Positions 1 through 7,505 of a stretch of DNA of 64,000 nucleotides are shown one piece after another. A program made the position numbers and the translations under genes. This DNA comes from Curvibacter gracilis ATCC BAA-807 (GTDB lineage: Bacteria > Pseudomonadota > Gammaproteobacteria > Burkholderiales > Burkholderiaceae_C). Location of the stretch: positions 62,001-126,000 of the forward strand of contig NZ_JADZ01000006.1 of assembly GCF_000518645.1 (NCBI RefSeq). The letters are read 5' to 3'. The notes under the pieces were generated by a model. The model searched no databases, was not told where the DNA came from, and saw only the letters and a list, made by a program, of their open reading frames with translations. Within the stretch, counting starts at the first letter, position 1. Every line of letters begins with the position of its first letter.

Positions 1-588
1 GTGGCCAACCCGGGCTGCTACGCCACCGGCGCCATCGCCTTGCTGCGCCCCCTGATCGATGCCGGCCTGCTGCCCAAAGACCACCCGGTGGCCCTGCCCT
101 CGGTGAGCGGTTACTCGGGTGGTGGGCGCACCATGATCGAAGCCTACGAAAAGGGCGAAGCCCCCTTGTATGAGGCCTATGCGCTGGGTCTGCAGCACAA
201 GCACATCCCCGAGATCATGGCCTGCACCGGCCTGACGCGCCGCCCTTTGTTCGTGCCTGCCGTGGGCAACTTCCGTCAGGGCATGCTGGTGCAGTTGCCC
301 CTGCACCTGGACACCCTGCCAGGGGCCCCGAAGGCGGCCGACCTGCATGACGCCCTCGCCCGCCACTACGCGGCCAGCGCGGCCGACGGCGGCTGGGTCA
401 GCGTGCTGCCCGCCACGGAAGACGGCAAGCTCGATGCCCTGGCCCTGAACGACACCAACAAGCTGGAGCTGCGCGTGTTCGGCAACGATGCCTTCCATCA
501 CGCCGTGCTGATCGCCCGCCTGGACAACCTGGGCAAGGGCGCCAGCGGTGCCGCCGTGCAGAACCTGCAGCTGATGCTGGGTCTCTGA
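1..588 (+). CDS. argC: N-acetyl-gamma-glutamyl-phosphate reductase, 3' part
   Basis: This is the C-terminal part of the arginine-pathway enzyme that reduces N-acetyl-glutamyl phosphate to the semialdehyde with NADPH. The 5' end lies outside the window, so the GTG at position 1 is an internal Val codon and not a start. The visible 195 residues begin just before the catalytic cysteine motif NPGCYAT (Cys at visible residue 5). They continue with [14 protein letters not shown] and a conserved segment around [10 protein letters not shown]. The complete short-form (about 310 aa) enzyme would need roughly 115 more residues upstream. A strong hairpin terminator follows the stop. The neighbours recX and recA converge on it from the minus strand. 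Confidence 0.93.
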   Translation: MANPGCYATGAIALLRPLIDAGLLPKDHPVALPSVSGYSGGGRTMIEAYEKGEAPLYEAYALGLQHKHIPEIMACTGLTRRPLFVPAVGNFRQGMLVQLPLHLDTLPGAPKAADLHDALARHYAASAADGGWVSVLPATEDGKLDALALNDTNKLELRVFGNDAFHHAVLIARLDNLGKGASGAAVQNLQLMLGL

Positions 589-609
589 GCCGGCTCAGCC
601 CAGACGCAG

Positions 610-633
610 AAAAGGCCCCGAGGGGCCTTTTTT
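610..633. terminator. Bidirectional intrinsic terminator between argC and recX
   Basis: A ten-base stem, AAAAGGCCCC pairing with GGGGCCTTTT across a two-base GA turn, is followed by further T residues. The A-rich 5' arm makes it usable from both strands, which suits convergent argC and recX. Confidence 0.85.
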
Positions 634-661
634 CATGGGGTGATCCTGTCGGCTGTGGCGA

Positions 662-1156
662 TCAATCCGGGTCGATCTCGCCGCTGCCTGTCGCCTCGTC
701 TTCCTCGACGCCCCGGCCCGACAGCACCTGGCGCACCACCTCGGACGAAAACCCCCGCGCCATCAGAAAACGGGTTTGCCGGGCCCGCTCGGAGGCCTCG
801 GTGGGCACGCTGTCAAAACGCCTGCCCCACACGGCACGGGCCCGTGCCAGCTCGGTGTCGCGCAAGCCGGCCAGCGCCTGCTGCACCGCCTCGCCCTGCA
901 GGCCCTTGGCCTGCAACTCCTGGCGCAGCCGCCCTGCACCCAGGCGCGAGGCCCGACGATAGAGCAGCGACTCGATCACGCGCTGCTCGTCGATGAAGCC
1001 ACGGGCCTGCAACTCGTCCAGGGCCTGGGCCAGTTCGCCGGGCACCTCTTCGTGGGGGGCCAGCTTGCGCTCCAGCTCGGCGCGCGAATGCTCGCGCATG
1101 GCCAGATAGCGCAGGGCGCGCCCCTTGAGCGAGATCTTTTCAAACGACATCGGCAC
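662..1156 (-). CDS. recX: Regulatory protein RecX
   Basis: RecX binds RecA filaments in the cytoplasm and limits their extension. The 164-residue protein is alpha-helical, with the repeated three-helix modules typical of the family. It shows the LRYLAMREHSRAELERKL pattern at residues 15-32, then GFIDEQR and later RFLMARGFSSEVVRQVL near the C-terminus. It lies directly downstream of recA on the same strand with about 50 bp between them, the common recA-recX arrangement, so it is probably co-transcribed and partly SOS-induced. The acidic C-terminal tail (EEDEATGSGEIDPD) looks species-specific. Confidence 0.93.
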   Translation of the reverse strand: MPMSFEKISLKGRALRYLAMREHSRAELERKLAPHEEVPGELAQALDELQARGFIDEQRVIESLLYRRASRLGAGRLRQELQAKGLQGEAVQQALAGLRDTELARARAVWGRRFDSVPTEASERARQTRFLMARGFSSEVVRQVLSGRGVEEDEATGSGEIDPD

Positions 1157-1207
1157 TCAGCCCGCCCGGGGCACCCGCCCGACGGCGGCTCCCTGGGCCA
1201 GGCCTGC

Positions 1208-2275
1208 TCACTCGGCGTCGGCGGCGGCCGCCGGGCTGCTCAGCGCCGGGGGCAGCAGGGCGATGCCCAGGCTCTCACGCACCTTGTTCTCGATCTCGCG
1301 GGCCAGGTCGGGGTTCTCGCGCAGGAACTCACGGGCGTTGTCGCGGCCCTGGCCGATCTTTTCGCCGTTGTAGGCGTACCAGGCACCTGACTTCTCGATG
1401 ATCTTGGCGGTCACGCCCATGTCGATGATCTCGCCGTGGCGGCTGATGCCCTCACCGAACAGGATGTCGAACTCGGCCGTCTTGAACGGGGGCGAAACCT
1501 TGTTCTTCACCACCTTCACCTTGGTCTCGTTGCCGATCGACTCTTCACCCTTCTTGATGGTGCCGGTGCGGCGGATGTCCAGGCGCACCGAGGCGTAGAA
1601 CTTCAGCGCATTGCCGCCGGTGGTGGTTTCGGGCGAGCCGAACATCACGCCGATCTTCATGCGGATCTGGTTGATGAAGATGACCATGCAGTTGGTCTTC
1701 TTGATGGTGGAGGTCAGCTTGCGCAGCGCCTGGCTCATCAGACGGGCCTGCAGGCCGGGCAGGGAGTCGCCCATTTCGCCTTCGATTTCGGCCTTGGGGG
1801 TGAGCGCGGCCACCGAGTCGACCACGATCAGGTCCACCGCGCCGGAGCGCACCAGGCTGTCCACGATCTCCAGGGCCTGCTCGCCGGTGTCGGGCTGGCT
1901 GATCAGCAGCTCCTGCAGGTTCACACCCAGCTTCTGGGCGTACTGGATGTCCAGGGCGTGCTCGGCATCGACGAAGGCGCAGGTGCCGCCTTGCTTTTGC
2001 ATCTCGGCCACCACCTGCAGGGTCAGCGTGGTCTTGCCCGAGGATTCCGGGCCGTAGATCTCAACCACCCGGCCGCGCGGCAGGCCACCCACGCCCAGGG
2101 CCACGTCCAGGCCCAGCGAGCCGGTGGAGATCACCTGGATGTCTTCGATCGCCTCGCCCTCGCCCAGGCGCATGATCGTGCCTTTGCCGAACTGCTTTTC
2201 GATCTGCGCCAGCGCGGCCTGCAAGGCCTTGGCTTTTTCGGGATTGGCGGCGTTGCCTTTGACGGGTGCGTCCAT
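1208..2275 (-). CDS. recA: Recombinase RecA
   Basis: RecA is the ATP-dependent strand-exchange protein and the co-protease for LexA self-cleavage. The 355-residue product has the Walker A motif GPESSGKT at residues 75-82, a Walker B region around [11 protein letters not shown], and the L1/L2 DNA-binding region. It ends in a short Ala-rich tail with few acidic residues compared with E. coli. The start is set by a CAGGAG ribosome-binding site a few bases upstream of the ATG. A LexA-type palindrome lies about 45 bp upstream, and recX follows on the same strand. Identification is essentially certain. Confidence 0.98.
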   Translation of the reverse strand: MDAPVKGNAANPEKAKALQAALAQIEKQFGKGTIMRLGEGEAIEDIQVISTGSLGLDVALGVGGLPRGRVVEIYGPESSGKTTLTLQVVAEMQKQGGTCAFVDAEHALDIQYAQKLGVNLQELLISQPDTGEQALEIVDSLVRSGAVDLIVVDSVAALTPKAEIEGEMGDSLPGLQARLMSQALRKLTSTIKKTNCMVIFINQIRMKIGVMFGSPETTTGGNALKFYASVRLDIRRTGTIKKGEESIGNETKVKVVKNKVSPPFKTAEFDILFGEGISRHGEIIDMGVTAKIIEKSGAWYAYNGEKIGQGRDNAREFLRENPDLAREIENKVRESLGIALLPPALSSPAAAADAE

Positions 2276-2318
2276 GGAGAGCTCCTGAAGAGGGTGGAAT
2301 GATGGGTCGGGTCAGTCA

Positions 2319-2334
2319 CTGTGATTGATCACAG
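2319..2334 (-). promoter_or_regulatory. LexA (SOS) box upstream of recA
   Basis: The 16-bp sequence CTGTGATTGATCACAG matches CTGT-N8-ACAG exactly and is itself nearly palindromic. It sits 44 bp upstream of the recA start codon, where LexA would block RNA polymerase. Confidence 0.88.
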
Positions 2335-2389
2335 GCTGGATGCTTGAACAGCAGTTTAAACAAGGTCTTCTGAAAATTTTCATGTTTTT

Positions 2390-2408
2390 TAGTCAGTTTG
2401 CCTGACTA
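2390..2408. promoter_or_regulatory. Palindromic candidate operator of the MarR gene
   Basis: TAGTCAG and CTGACTA form a perfect 7-bp inverted repeat across five bases (TTTGC). It lies 14 bp before the start codon of the MarR-family gene, inside the A/T-rich stretch that separates it from recA. MarR dimers bind palindromes of this size, so autoregulation is likely. The regulator-site pairing is inferred from position. Confidence 0.6.
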
Positions 2409-2421
2409 TTAAAATCCCCCC

Positions 2422-2901
2422 ATGCTCGCTCCGCCACCCGCCGCCGACGCCTGGCGCCTGACCCACCTGGGTCGGCTGATGGGCCACGCTTTGCGCCGCT
2501 TCGATGAGCGCGTGCTGACCCTGATGGCGCACGATCTGGAGGTGCCCCTGGCCCTGTCCAACCTGGCGGCCCGCGGCCAGGTGAGTGCGGCCCACATCCA
2601 CATCACACGCCACCTGGGCCTGGATGGCTCGCGCCTGACCGACCTGGCCGCCAGCGCCGGCATGAGCAAACAGGCCATGGGCGACCTGGTGGGCCAGTGC
2701 GAGGCCTGGGGCCTGGTGCGGCGCGAAGCCGACCCGCAGGACGCGCGGGCGCGGCGCATCTGCTTCACCGACACCGGGCTGGCCTGGCTGCAGGCCTTCC
2801 GGCGCGCCGTGACCCAGGCCGAGGCCGAATTCCGTGCCGCTGTCGGCGACGAGGTCGCCACCGTGGTGGCGCTGGGGCTGGAGGCCTACGCCGGCAGTTG
2901 A
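2422..2901 (+). CDS. MarR-family transcriptional regulator
   Basis: This is a 159-residue winged-helix protein with the usual MarR size. A dimerisation helix is followed by the recognition region LTDLAASAGMSKQAMGDLV (about residues 73-91) and a wing carrying the RREADPQDARARRICFTDTG pattern that characterises MarR proteins. It stands alone between recA (divergent) and a two-component system (same strand, about 100 bp downstream). No obvious target enzyme or exporter adjoins it, so besides itself the regulated gene is unknown. The start is the only suitable ATG. A 7-bp inverted repeat just upstream is a candidate self-operator. Confidence 0.85.
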   Translation: MLAPPPAADAWRLTHLGRLMGHALRRFDERVLTLMAHDLEVPLALSNLAARGQVSAAHIHITRHLGLDGSRLTDLAASAGMSKQAMGDLVGQCEAWGLVRREADPQDARARRICFTDTGLAWLQAFRRAVTQAEAEFRAAVGDEVATVVALGLEAYAGS

Positions 2902-2940
2902 GGGGGTTTGTCTGAAGACATTGCCGCCGCTCATCCGGCC

Positions 2941-2946
2941 TAGAAT
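2941..2946 (+). promoter_or_regulatory. Possible -10 element of the two-component operon
   Basis: TAGAAT lies 54 bp upstream of the response-regulator start and resembles a sigma70 -10 box. I cannot find a convincing -35 at the right spacing, so this is weak. Confidence 0.3.
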
Positions 2947-2999
2947 TTGGGGTGAACGGCCATGCCGAGCCGAACGCCGCCCGCACCCCAGGAGACCCC

Positions 3000-3674
3000 A
3001 TGAGAATTCTGATTGCCGAAGACGACCAGGTGCTGGCCGATGGCCTGTTGCGCACGCTGCGCGCTTCGGGCGCCGCCGTGGACCACGTGGCCAGCGGCGC
3101 CGAGGCCGACGCGGCACTGATGACCAACAACGAGTTCGATCTGCTGATCCTCGACCTGGGCCTGCCCCGCATGCATGGGCTGGAGGTGCTCAAGCGCCTG
3201 CGCAGCCGCGGCTCGGCCCTGCCGGTGCTGATCCTGACCGCCGCCGACAGCGTGGAAGAGCGCGTCAAGGGCCTGGACTACGGTGCCGACGACTACATGG
3301 CCAAGCCCTTCTCGCTGCAAGAGCTCGAAGCCCGCGTGCGGGCCCTGACGCGGCGCGGCATGGGCGGCACCAGCAGCACCATCAAACATGGCCCCTTGAT
3401 CTACGACCAGGCCGGGCGCGTGGCCACCATCGACGGCAAGATGGTCGAGTTGTCGGCCCGCGAGCTGGGCCTGCTCGAGGTGCTGCTGCAACGCGCCGGC
3501 CGCCTGGTCAGCAAGGACCAGTTGGTGGAGCGCCTGTGCGAATGGGGCGAAGAGGTGAGCAACAACGCCATCGAGGTCTACATCCACCGCCTGCGCAAGA
3601 AGATCGAGCGCGGCCCGATCCGCATCGCCACCGTGCGCGGCCTGGGCTATTGCCTTGAAAAAATCCCTGGCTAG
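3000..3674 (+). CDS. OmpR/PhoB-type response regulator (TctD-like)
   Basis: A 224-residue regulator with an N-terminal receiver domain and a C-terminal winged helix. The acidic pocket is EDD at residues 7-9, the phosphoacceptor is Asp52 (LILDLGLP) and the switch lysine is in MAKPF. The DNA-binding half carries ELGLLEVLLQRAGRLVSKDQL and the wing ending in TVRGLGYCLE. The start is chosen at the ATG preceded by AGGAG; an in-frame ATG 48 bp upstream lacks a ribosome-binding site. The partner kinase begins 9 bp downstream. The kinase's sensor type suggests the TctD branch, which controls tricarboxylate uptake in other bacteria, but no tctABC transporter lies next to it. Confidence 0.9.
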   Translation: MRILIAEDDQVLADGLLRTLRASGAAVDHVASGAEADAALMTNNEFDLLILDLGLPRMHGLEVLKRLRSRGSALPVLILTAADSVEERVKGLDYGADDYMAKPFSLQELEARVRALTRRGMGGTSSTIKHGPLIYDQAGRVATIDGKMVELSARELGLLEVLLQRAGRLVSKDQLVERLCEWGEEVSNNAIEVYIHRLRKKIERGPIRIATVRGLGYCLEKIPG

Positions 3675-3683
3675 GCCCACCCC

Positions 3684-5138
3684 TTGAAAATCTTCCAGCG
3701 TGAGCAGCGGTCGCTGTTTGGCGAGATCCTCGACTGGATGCTCACGCCCCTGCTGCTGCTGTGGCCGGTCAGCCTGGCCCTGACCTGGCTGGTGGCCCAG
3801 GGCATTGCCAACAAGCCCTTCGACCGGGCGCTGGACTACAACGTGCAGACGCTCGCCCAGCTGATCACGGTGCACAACAACCGCGCCAGCTTCAACCTGC
3901 CCCTGCCTGCCAGCGAGCTGCTGCGCGCCGACGACTCCGACATGGTGTACTACCAGGTCATGGGCACGCGGGGCGAGTTCCTGTCGGGCGAGGCGGCCCT
4001 GCCGCTGCCCGCCGAAGAAGACAAGCAGGTGATCGGCGTGGTGCGCCTGCGCGACGACGAGCTCAAGGGCCTGGAAGTGCGTGTGGCCTACATCTGGGTG
4101 CGCCTGCCGATAGAGAACGCCGAACCGGCCCTGGTGCAGGTGGCCGAGACCCGCGAGAAGCGCTCGGTGCTGGCCACCGAGATCATCAAGGGCGTGATGC
4201 TGCCGCAGTTCGTCATCCTGCCGCTGGCCGTGCTGCTGGTGTGGCTGGCCCTGGCCCGCGGCATCAAGCCGCTGTCGCAGCTGGAGGAACGCATCCGCGC
4301 CCGCGACCCCGACGACCTGAGCCCGCTCGATGACAAGGCCGTGCCGGTCGAGGTGGCCCCCCTGGTGTCGTCCGTGAACGACCTGCTGACCCGGCTCAAT
4401 GACTCGATCGCCACGCAAAAACGCTTTCTGGCCGACGCCGCGCACCAGCTCAAGACCCCGCTGGCGGGCCTGCGCATGCAGGCCGACCTGGCCCAGCGCG
4501 AAGGCACCAGCACCGACGAGCTCAAGCAGTCGCTCAAGCAGATCGGGCGCTCCAGCATCCGCGCCACCCACACCGTCAACCAGCTGCTGTCGCTGGCCCG
4601 GGCCGAGAACAGCGGCGCCGCCCTGACGCGCCAGCCCTGCGACCTGGCCCGGCTGACCATGGAGGTGGTGCGCGACTCGGTGCCCCGCGCCATGGAGAAA
4701 CGCATCGACCTGGGCTACGACGGCGCCGACCCCGGTGCCGCCGGCGTGCAACTGATGGGCAACCCCACCCTGCTCAAGGAACTGGTGCGCAACCTGGTGG
4801 ACAACGCCATCAACTACACCCCCAGCAGCGACAGCCGCCCCGGCGTGGTGACGGCCCGCGTGCTGGCCGACCCCTTCAGCCGGGCCCTGCTGCTGCAGGT
4901 GGAGGATTCGGGCCCCGGCATCCCGGAGGCCGAGCGCGAGCTGGTGTTCCAGCCCTTCTACCGCGCCCTGGGCACCGACGCCGATGGCTCGGGCCTGGGC
5001 CTGCCCATCGTGCTGGAGATCGCGCGCCAGCACGATGCCAGCATCACCCTCACCGACGCACGGCCCGGCGAGCAACCGCCCGGGGCCCGCTTCACGGTGC
5101 GCTTTGTGTCGAACAGCCCGGAAGGCCTGCCCACCTGA
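3684..5138 (+). CDS. Sensor histidine kinase (TctE-like, 2CSK_N sensor)
   Basis: This 484-residue inner-membrane kinase is the partner of the preceding regulator. Helix 1 (about residues 20-40) and helix 2 (about 172-192) bracket a periplasmic sensor whose start matches the 2CSK_N domain of TctE-type kinases. A HAMP-like linker leads to the H box FLADAAHQLKTPL with phosphorylated His254. N-box ELVRNLVDNAINYTP, G1 box EDSGPGIPEAE and G2 box GSGLGLPIV are all intact, so the kinase should be active. Translation appears to start at TTG only 9 bp after the regulator's stop; no ATG is nearby and no clear ribosome-binding site is visible, which suggests translational coupling. The ligand may be a carboxylate, by family only. 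Confidence 0.88.
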   Translation: MKIFQREQRSLFGEILDWMLTPLLLLWPVSLALTWLVAQGIANKPFDRALDYNVQTLAQLITVHNNRASFNLPLPASELLRADDSDMVYYQVMGTRGEFLSGEAALPLPAEEDKQVIGVVRLRDDELKGLEVRVAYIWVRLPIENAEPALVQVAETREKRSVLATEIIKGVMLPQFVILPLAVLLVWLALARGIKPLSQLEERIRARDPDDLSPLDDKAVPVEVAPLVSSVNDLLTRLNDSIATQKRFLADAAHQLKTPLAGLRMQADLAQREGTSTDELKQSLKQIGRSSIRATHTVNQLLSLARAENSGAALTRQPCDLARLTMEVVRDSVPRAMEKRIDLGYDGADPGAAGVQLMGNPTLLKELVRNLVDNAINYTPSSDSRPGVVTARVLADPFSRALLLQVEDSGPGIPEAERELVFQPFYRALGTDADGSGLGLPIVLEIARQHDASITLTDARPGEQPPGARFTVRFVSNSPEGLPT

Positions 5139-5174
5139 GCCCGTGCCGCCCGGCCCTCATCAGGTCCGGCAGAT

Positions 5175-5828
5175 TCAGCAGGGCCTGAGGCTCTTGCCGC
5201 CCAGGCTGTCGCGCAGCGGCTCCAGCTTGGCACGCAGGGCCTCGCCCACCGCCGGCAGCTTGAGGGCGTAGGCCTTGCTGTCGGGGCGCTCCTGCACCAC
5301 CTTGGCCGTGCGCACACCGCGCTGCGACAAGGCCGCCAGCTCGTCATTGGCCGCGCCCTGGGTGCCGAAGCTGCCCAGCGACAGACCGGGCTCCAGGGCC
5401 GGGTTGGTCAGGGGCTCGAACGGGATGCGCCGCGCCCGCAGCTCGGCCTTCTTGCGGTTGAGCATGTCGGTGTCGCCATACCGGCCCATGTAGATGATCC
5501 AGCGCCCCGGCACGGTGATGGTGTCCAGGCTCCACTGCCCGCCCGCAAGCGACTGCGTGGCGGCCTCGCGCACCGCGGCGGCGAGCTTTTCATCCAGGGG
5601 GCCCGCCGTCAGGCACTCGGTGACGCTGGCAGCGGCCGCCTCGGCGGCCAGGCGCTTGGTTTCGTCGGCCGTCATCAGCGTCAGCGCCTCGGGCTTGATC
5701 TGCTGGGCCAGGTGCTGCGGCTCGGACGGGTTCACCGGGGCCAGGCCCAGCGGGGCCAGATGCCCCTGCGTCCACAGAAAATACGCGCCATTGACCAGCA
5801 GCAGCAAGACGACAAGCAGACGAAGCAT
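5175..5828 (-). CDS. Single-pass membrane protein with SPOR-like domain
   Basis: A 217-residue protein with one N-terminal membrane anchor (about residues 2-18) and a periplasmic part. The region around WIIYMGRYGDTDMLNRKKAELRARRIPFEPL looks like a SPOR domain, a fold that binds denuded peptidoglycan at division sites. A Cys pair (VTECLTAG and the C-terminal LRPC) might form a disulfide. It follows birA on the same strand about 40 bp downstream and probably shares its transcript. In many Burkholderiales a similar protein sits after birA and coaX. The fold call is from pattern, and the role in division or wall binding is inferred. Confidence 0.7.
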   Translation of the reverse strand: MLRLLVVLLLLVNGAYFLWTQGHLAPLGLAPVNPSEPQHLAQQIKPEALTLMTADETKRLAAEAAAASVTECLTAGPLDEKLAAAVREAATQSLAGGQWSLDTITVPGRWIIYMGRYGDTDMLNRKKAELRARRIPFEPLTNPALEPGLSLGSFGTQGAANDELAALSQRGVRTAKVVQERPDSKAYALKLPAVGEALRAKLEPLRDSLGGKSLRPC

Positions 5829-5869
5829 GGGCAGGTGTGAAACAAGGGCGATCGATTGGAACCCCGGCC

Positions 5870-6706
5870 TCAGGAGGCCGGTGGCGACACGGGCACCGGC
5901 CGCACACTCACCTCGGAGCTGTGGATGGCCTGGGTGCCCTGTGCAGTATGCACGAGCAAGGCCCCCCCGGCATCCACCCCGGCGGCCACGCCCTCCAGGC
6001 CATCGCTGGTGCGCACTGCTCGGCCCAGCAACACATCGCGGGCCAGAAAACGGGGCAGCAGCGGGGCAAAGCCGCTGCCGGCAAAGCCCAGCACCATGGC
6101 CACCAGCGGCGGGATGACCCGCAGCAGCGCCTCGGGCGCGCTGGCCTGGGGCTGCCAGTCACGCAGCGCGGCCAGCGGGGTCGAGGTGCCCTCGATGGGG
6201 CGCTGCAGCACATTGATGCCGATGCCGATCACCACATAGCGCGACACGGGCGCTTGGCCCGGCAGTGCGGCACCGCCGCCTGCCGTCTCGATCAGAATGC
6301 CGGCCAGCTTGGCGTCGTGGCGCCACAGGTCGTTAGGCCACTTGAGCCCCAGGCCCGCCCGTGCGTCGGGGTCGAGCGACTCGGCGACGCTCAGGCCCAC
6401 GGCCAGCGACAAGCCCGACCAGTCGGCCGGTGCCAAGGGCAGGCCCAGCGAAAACATCAGCGAGGGCAGCTCACCCGCCTCGGGCGCACCGCCGTCCTGC
6501 CAGACCCGGCCCATGCGGCCGCGGCCGGCCGTCTGGCGCTCGGCCACCAGCAGCACCGGCTCGTGGCGGCCGGCCCGGGCACGGCGCATCAGTTCGGTGT
6601 TGGTGGAATCGATCTCGGGCAGCACCTCGACCGAGAAGCCGGGCAGCAAGGGCTCCACGGCCTCCCAGACGGCCTCGGCGGGCCAGCGCACAGGGTTCAA
6701 AGCCAT
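5870..6706 (-). CDS. birA: Biotin-[acetyl-CoA carboxylase] ligase
   Basis: BirA activates biotin with ATP and attaches it to the biotin carboxyl carrier protein. The 278-residue product has the biotinoyl-AMP loop GRGRMGR (about residues 61-67), the KWPNDL motif and the YVVIGIGINV strand, followed by a C-terminal beta domain. It lacks an N-terminal helix-turn-helix and is therefore a group I, non-repressor type. It lies only 11 bp from the SET-domain gene upstream and about 40 bp before the SPOR gene on the same strand, suggesting one operon. The pantothenate kinase gene coaX, which often follows birA in related genomes, is absent here. Confidence 0.95.
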   Translation of the reverse strand: MALNPVRWPAEAVWEAVEPLLPGFSVEVLPEIDSTNTELMRRARAGRHEPVLLVAERQTAGRGRMGRVWQDGGAPEAGELPSLMFSLGLPLAPADWSGLSLAVGLSVAESLDPDARAGLGLKWPNDLWRHDAKLAGILIETAGGGAALPGQAPVSRYVVIGIGINVLQRPIEGTSTPLAALRDWQPQASAPEALLRVIPPLVAMVLGFAGSGFAPLLPRFLARDVLLGRAVRTSDGLEGVAAGVDAGGALLVHTAQGTQAIHSSEVSVRPVPVSPPAS

Positions 6707-6717
6707 GCGATCCCCCC

Positions 6718-7362
6718 TCAGGCAGCCCGGCGCCGAGCCTGCGAAGGCGCCTTGGCTGTCTTGGCTGTCTTGGCTGTCTTGGCTGTCTTGGCTGTCTTGG
6801 CTGTCTTGGCTGTCTTGGCTGTCTTGGCTGTCTTGGCTGTTTTGGCTGTCTTGGCTGTCTTGAGCTGGCTGGGCGTCTTGGGCGTGGCCGGGCGGCGCTT
6901 AGGCGCCAGCAGGGTGCCGCGGCACTGGGCCGCGCCGCACCAGCAGGGGTACTCGGCCTTGAGCTTGGGCGTGTAGCGCTCTTCGATGATCAGGCCGTAG
7001 TCGTAGTTCAGCTCTTCACCGGCGCGGATGTTGCGCAGGGCGCGGATGAAGATGCGGCCGTCTTCCTCGTCGGCGATGCAGTTGGGGTCGCAGCTGTGGT
7101 TGATCCAGCGCGAGGAGTTGCCGCCGTTGAGCGCGTCGATCACGCGGTCGGCGTCGACGTGAAAATAAAAGGTGTGGTTCGGGTCGCTCGGGTCGTGCGG
7201 GTGGCGGTCTTGCGCCTCCTGCCAGGTGATCACCTCGCCCACGTACTCGATCAGGGTTTCGCCCTCGGCGATGTCTTGCAGGGCAAACACGCCTCGGCCA
7301 TGAACCCCCGAGCGGCGGGTCTGGAGGCGGCGACCGGAAATCGAGGGGGCTTTTGCGGACAT
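6718..7362 (-). CDS. SET-domain protein lysine methyltransferase with Lys/Ala/Thr repeat tail
   Basis: A 214-residue protein. The SET domain begins at RSGVHGRGVFALQDI and contains the signature WINHSCDPNC, the catalytic-region tyrosine in LNYDYG, and a zinc-binding post-SET motif CWCGAAQCRG. SET enzymes transfer methyl from S-adenosylmethionine to lysine side chains. After the domain comes a highly basic tail of about 12 KTA units, encoded by a near-perfect 9-bp tandem repeat, then APSQARRRAA. Such tails resemble bacterial H1-like nucleoid proteins. The start at MSAKAPS is preferred over the longer frame because the upstream codons run through the low-complexity intergenic region. It is divergent from topoisomerase III, and birA follows by 11 bp. 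The substrate is unknown. Confidence 0.88.
   Translation of the reverse strand: MSAKAPSISGRRLQTRRSGVHGRGVFALQDIAEGETLIEYVGEVITWQEAQDRHPHDPSDPNHTFYFHVDADRVIDALNGGNSSRWINHSCDPNCIADEEDGRIFIRALRNIRAGEELNYDYGLIIEERYTPKLKAEYPCWCGAAQCRGTLLAPKRRPATPKTPSQLKTAKTAKTAKTAKTAKTAKTAKTAKTAKTAKTAKTAKAPSQARRRAA
6752..6859 (-). repeat. 9-bp in-frame tandem repeat in the SET gene (12 units)
   Basis: Twelve consecutive copies of TTGGCTGTC on the plus strand, which read as KTA codons on the minus strand. Only the tenth copy has a substitution (final C to T). The unit length is a multiple of three, so copy-number change by slippage keeps the frame and alters only the length of the basic tail. Confidence 0.97.
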
Positions 7363-7395
7363 GACCAAAAACTCTGTTAACTTGGAAAGAGCACC

Positions 7396-7439
7396 TGCGC
7401 GTGCGCACACACAGGTGCGTGTGTGCGTGCATGCGCGCG
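7396..7439. other. Alternating purine-pyrimidine tract between SET and topB genes
   Basis: Positions 7396-7413 and 7415-7439 strictly alternate purine and pyrimidine (GC, GT and CA steps), interrupted once by a GG. GCACCT at 7391-7396 and AGGTGC at 7413-7418 also form an inverted repeat. Such sequence can adopt left-handed Z-DNA under negative supercoiling. It lies in the divergent promoter region of the two genes. Confidence 0.75.
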
Positions 7440-7505
7440 AAACCCGGATTGTAGGAGGCTGGCAGACCAGCTTCGGGCCGGACCTTGAAAAGGGAAGACG
7501 CTGAA

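Noticed and set aside
2940-5075. 711-codon open frame opposite the two-component genes
   Set aside because: Antisense shadow caused by high GC at third positions; its sequence is low-complexity (Gly, His, Gln, Val-rich) and covers two well-supported genes.
6361-7380. 339-codon plus frame with CLGCLG repeats
   Set aside because: It is the repeat of the SET gene read from the other strand; no gene features.
7381-7440. Possible tandem repeat or CRISPR-like spacing in the GT/GC-rich tract
   Set aside because: No regular repeat and spacer; the pattern is plain purine-pyrimidine alternation.
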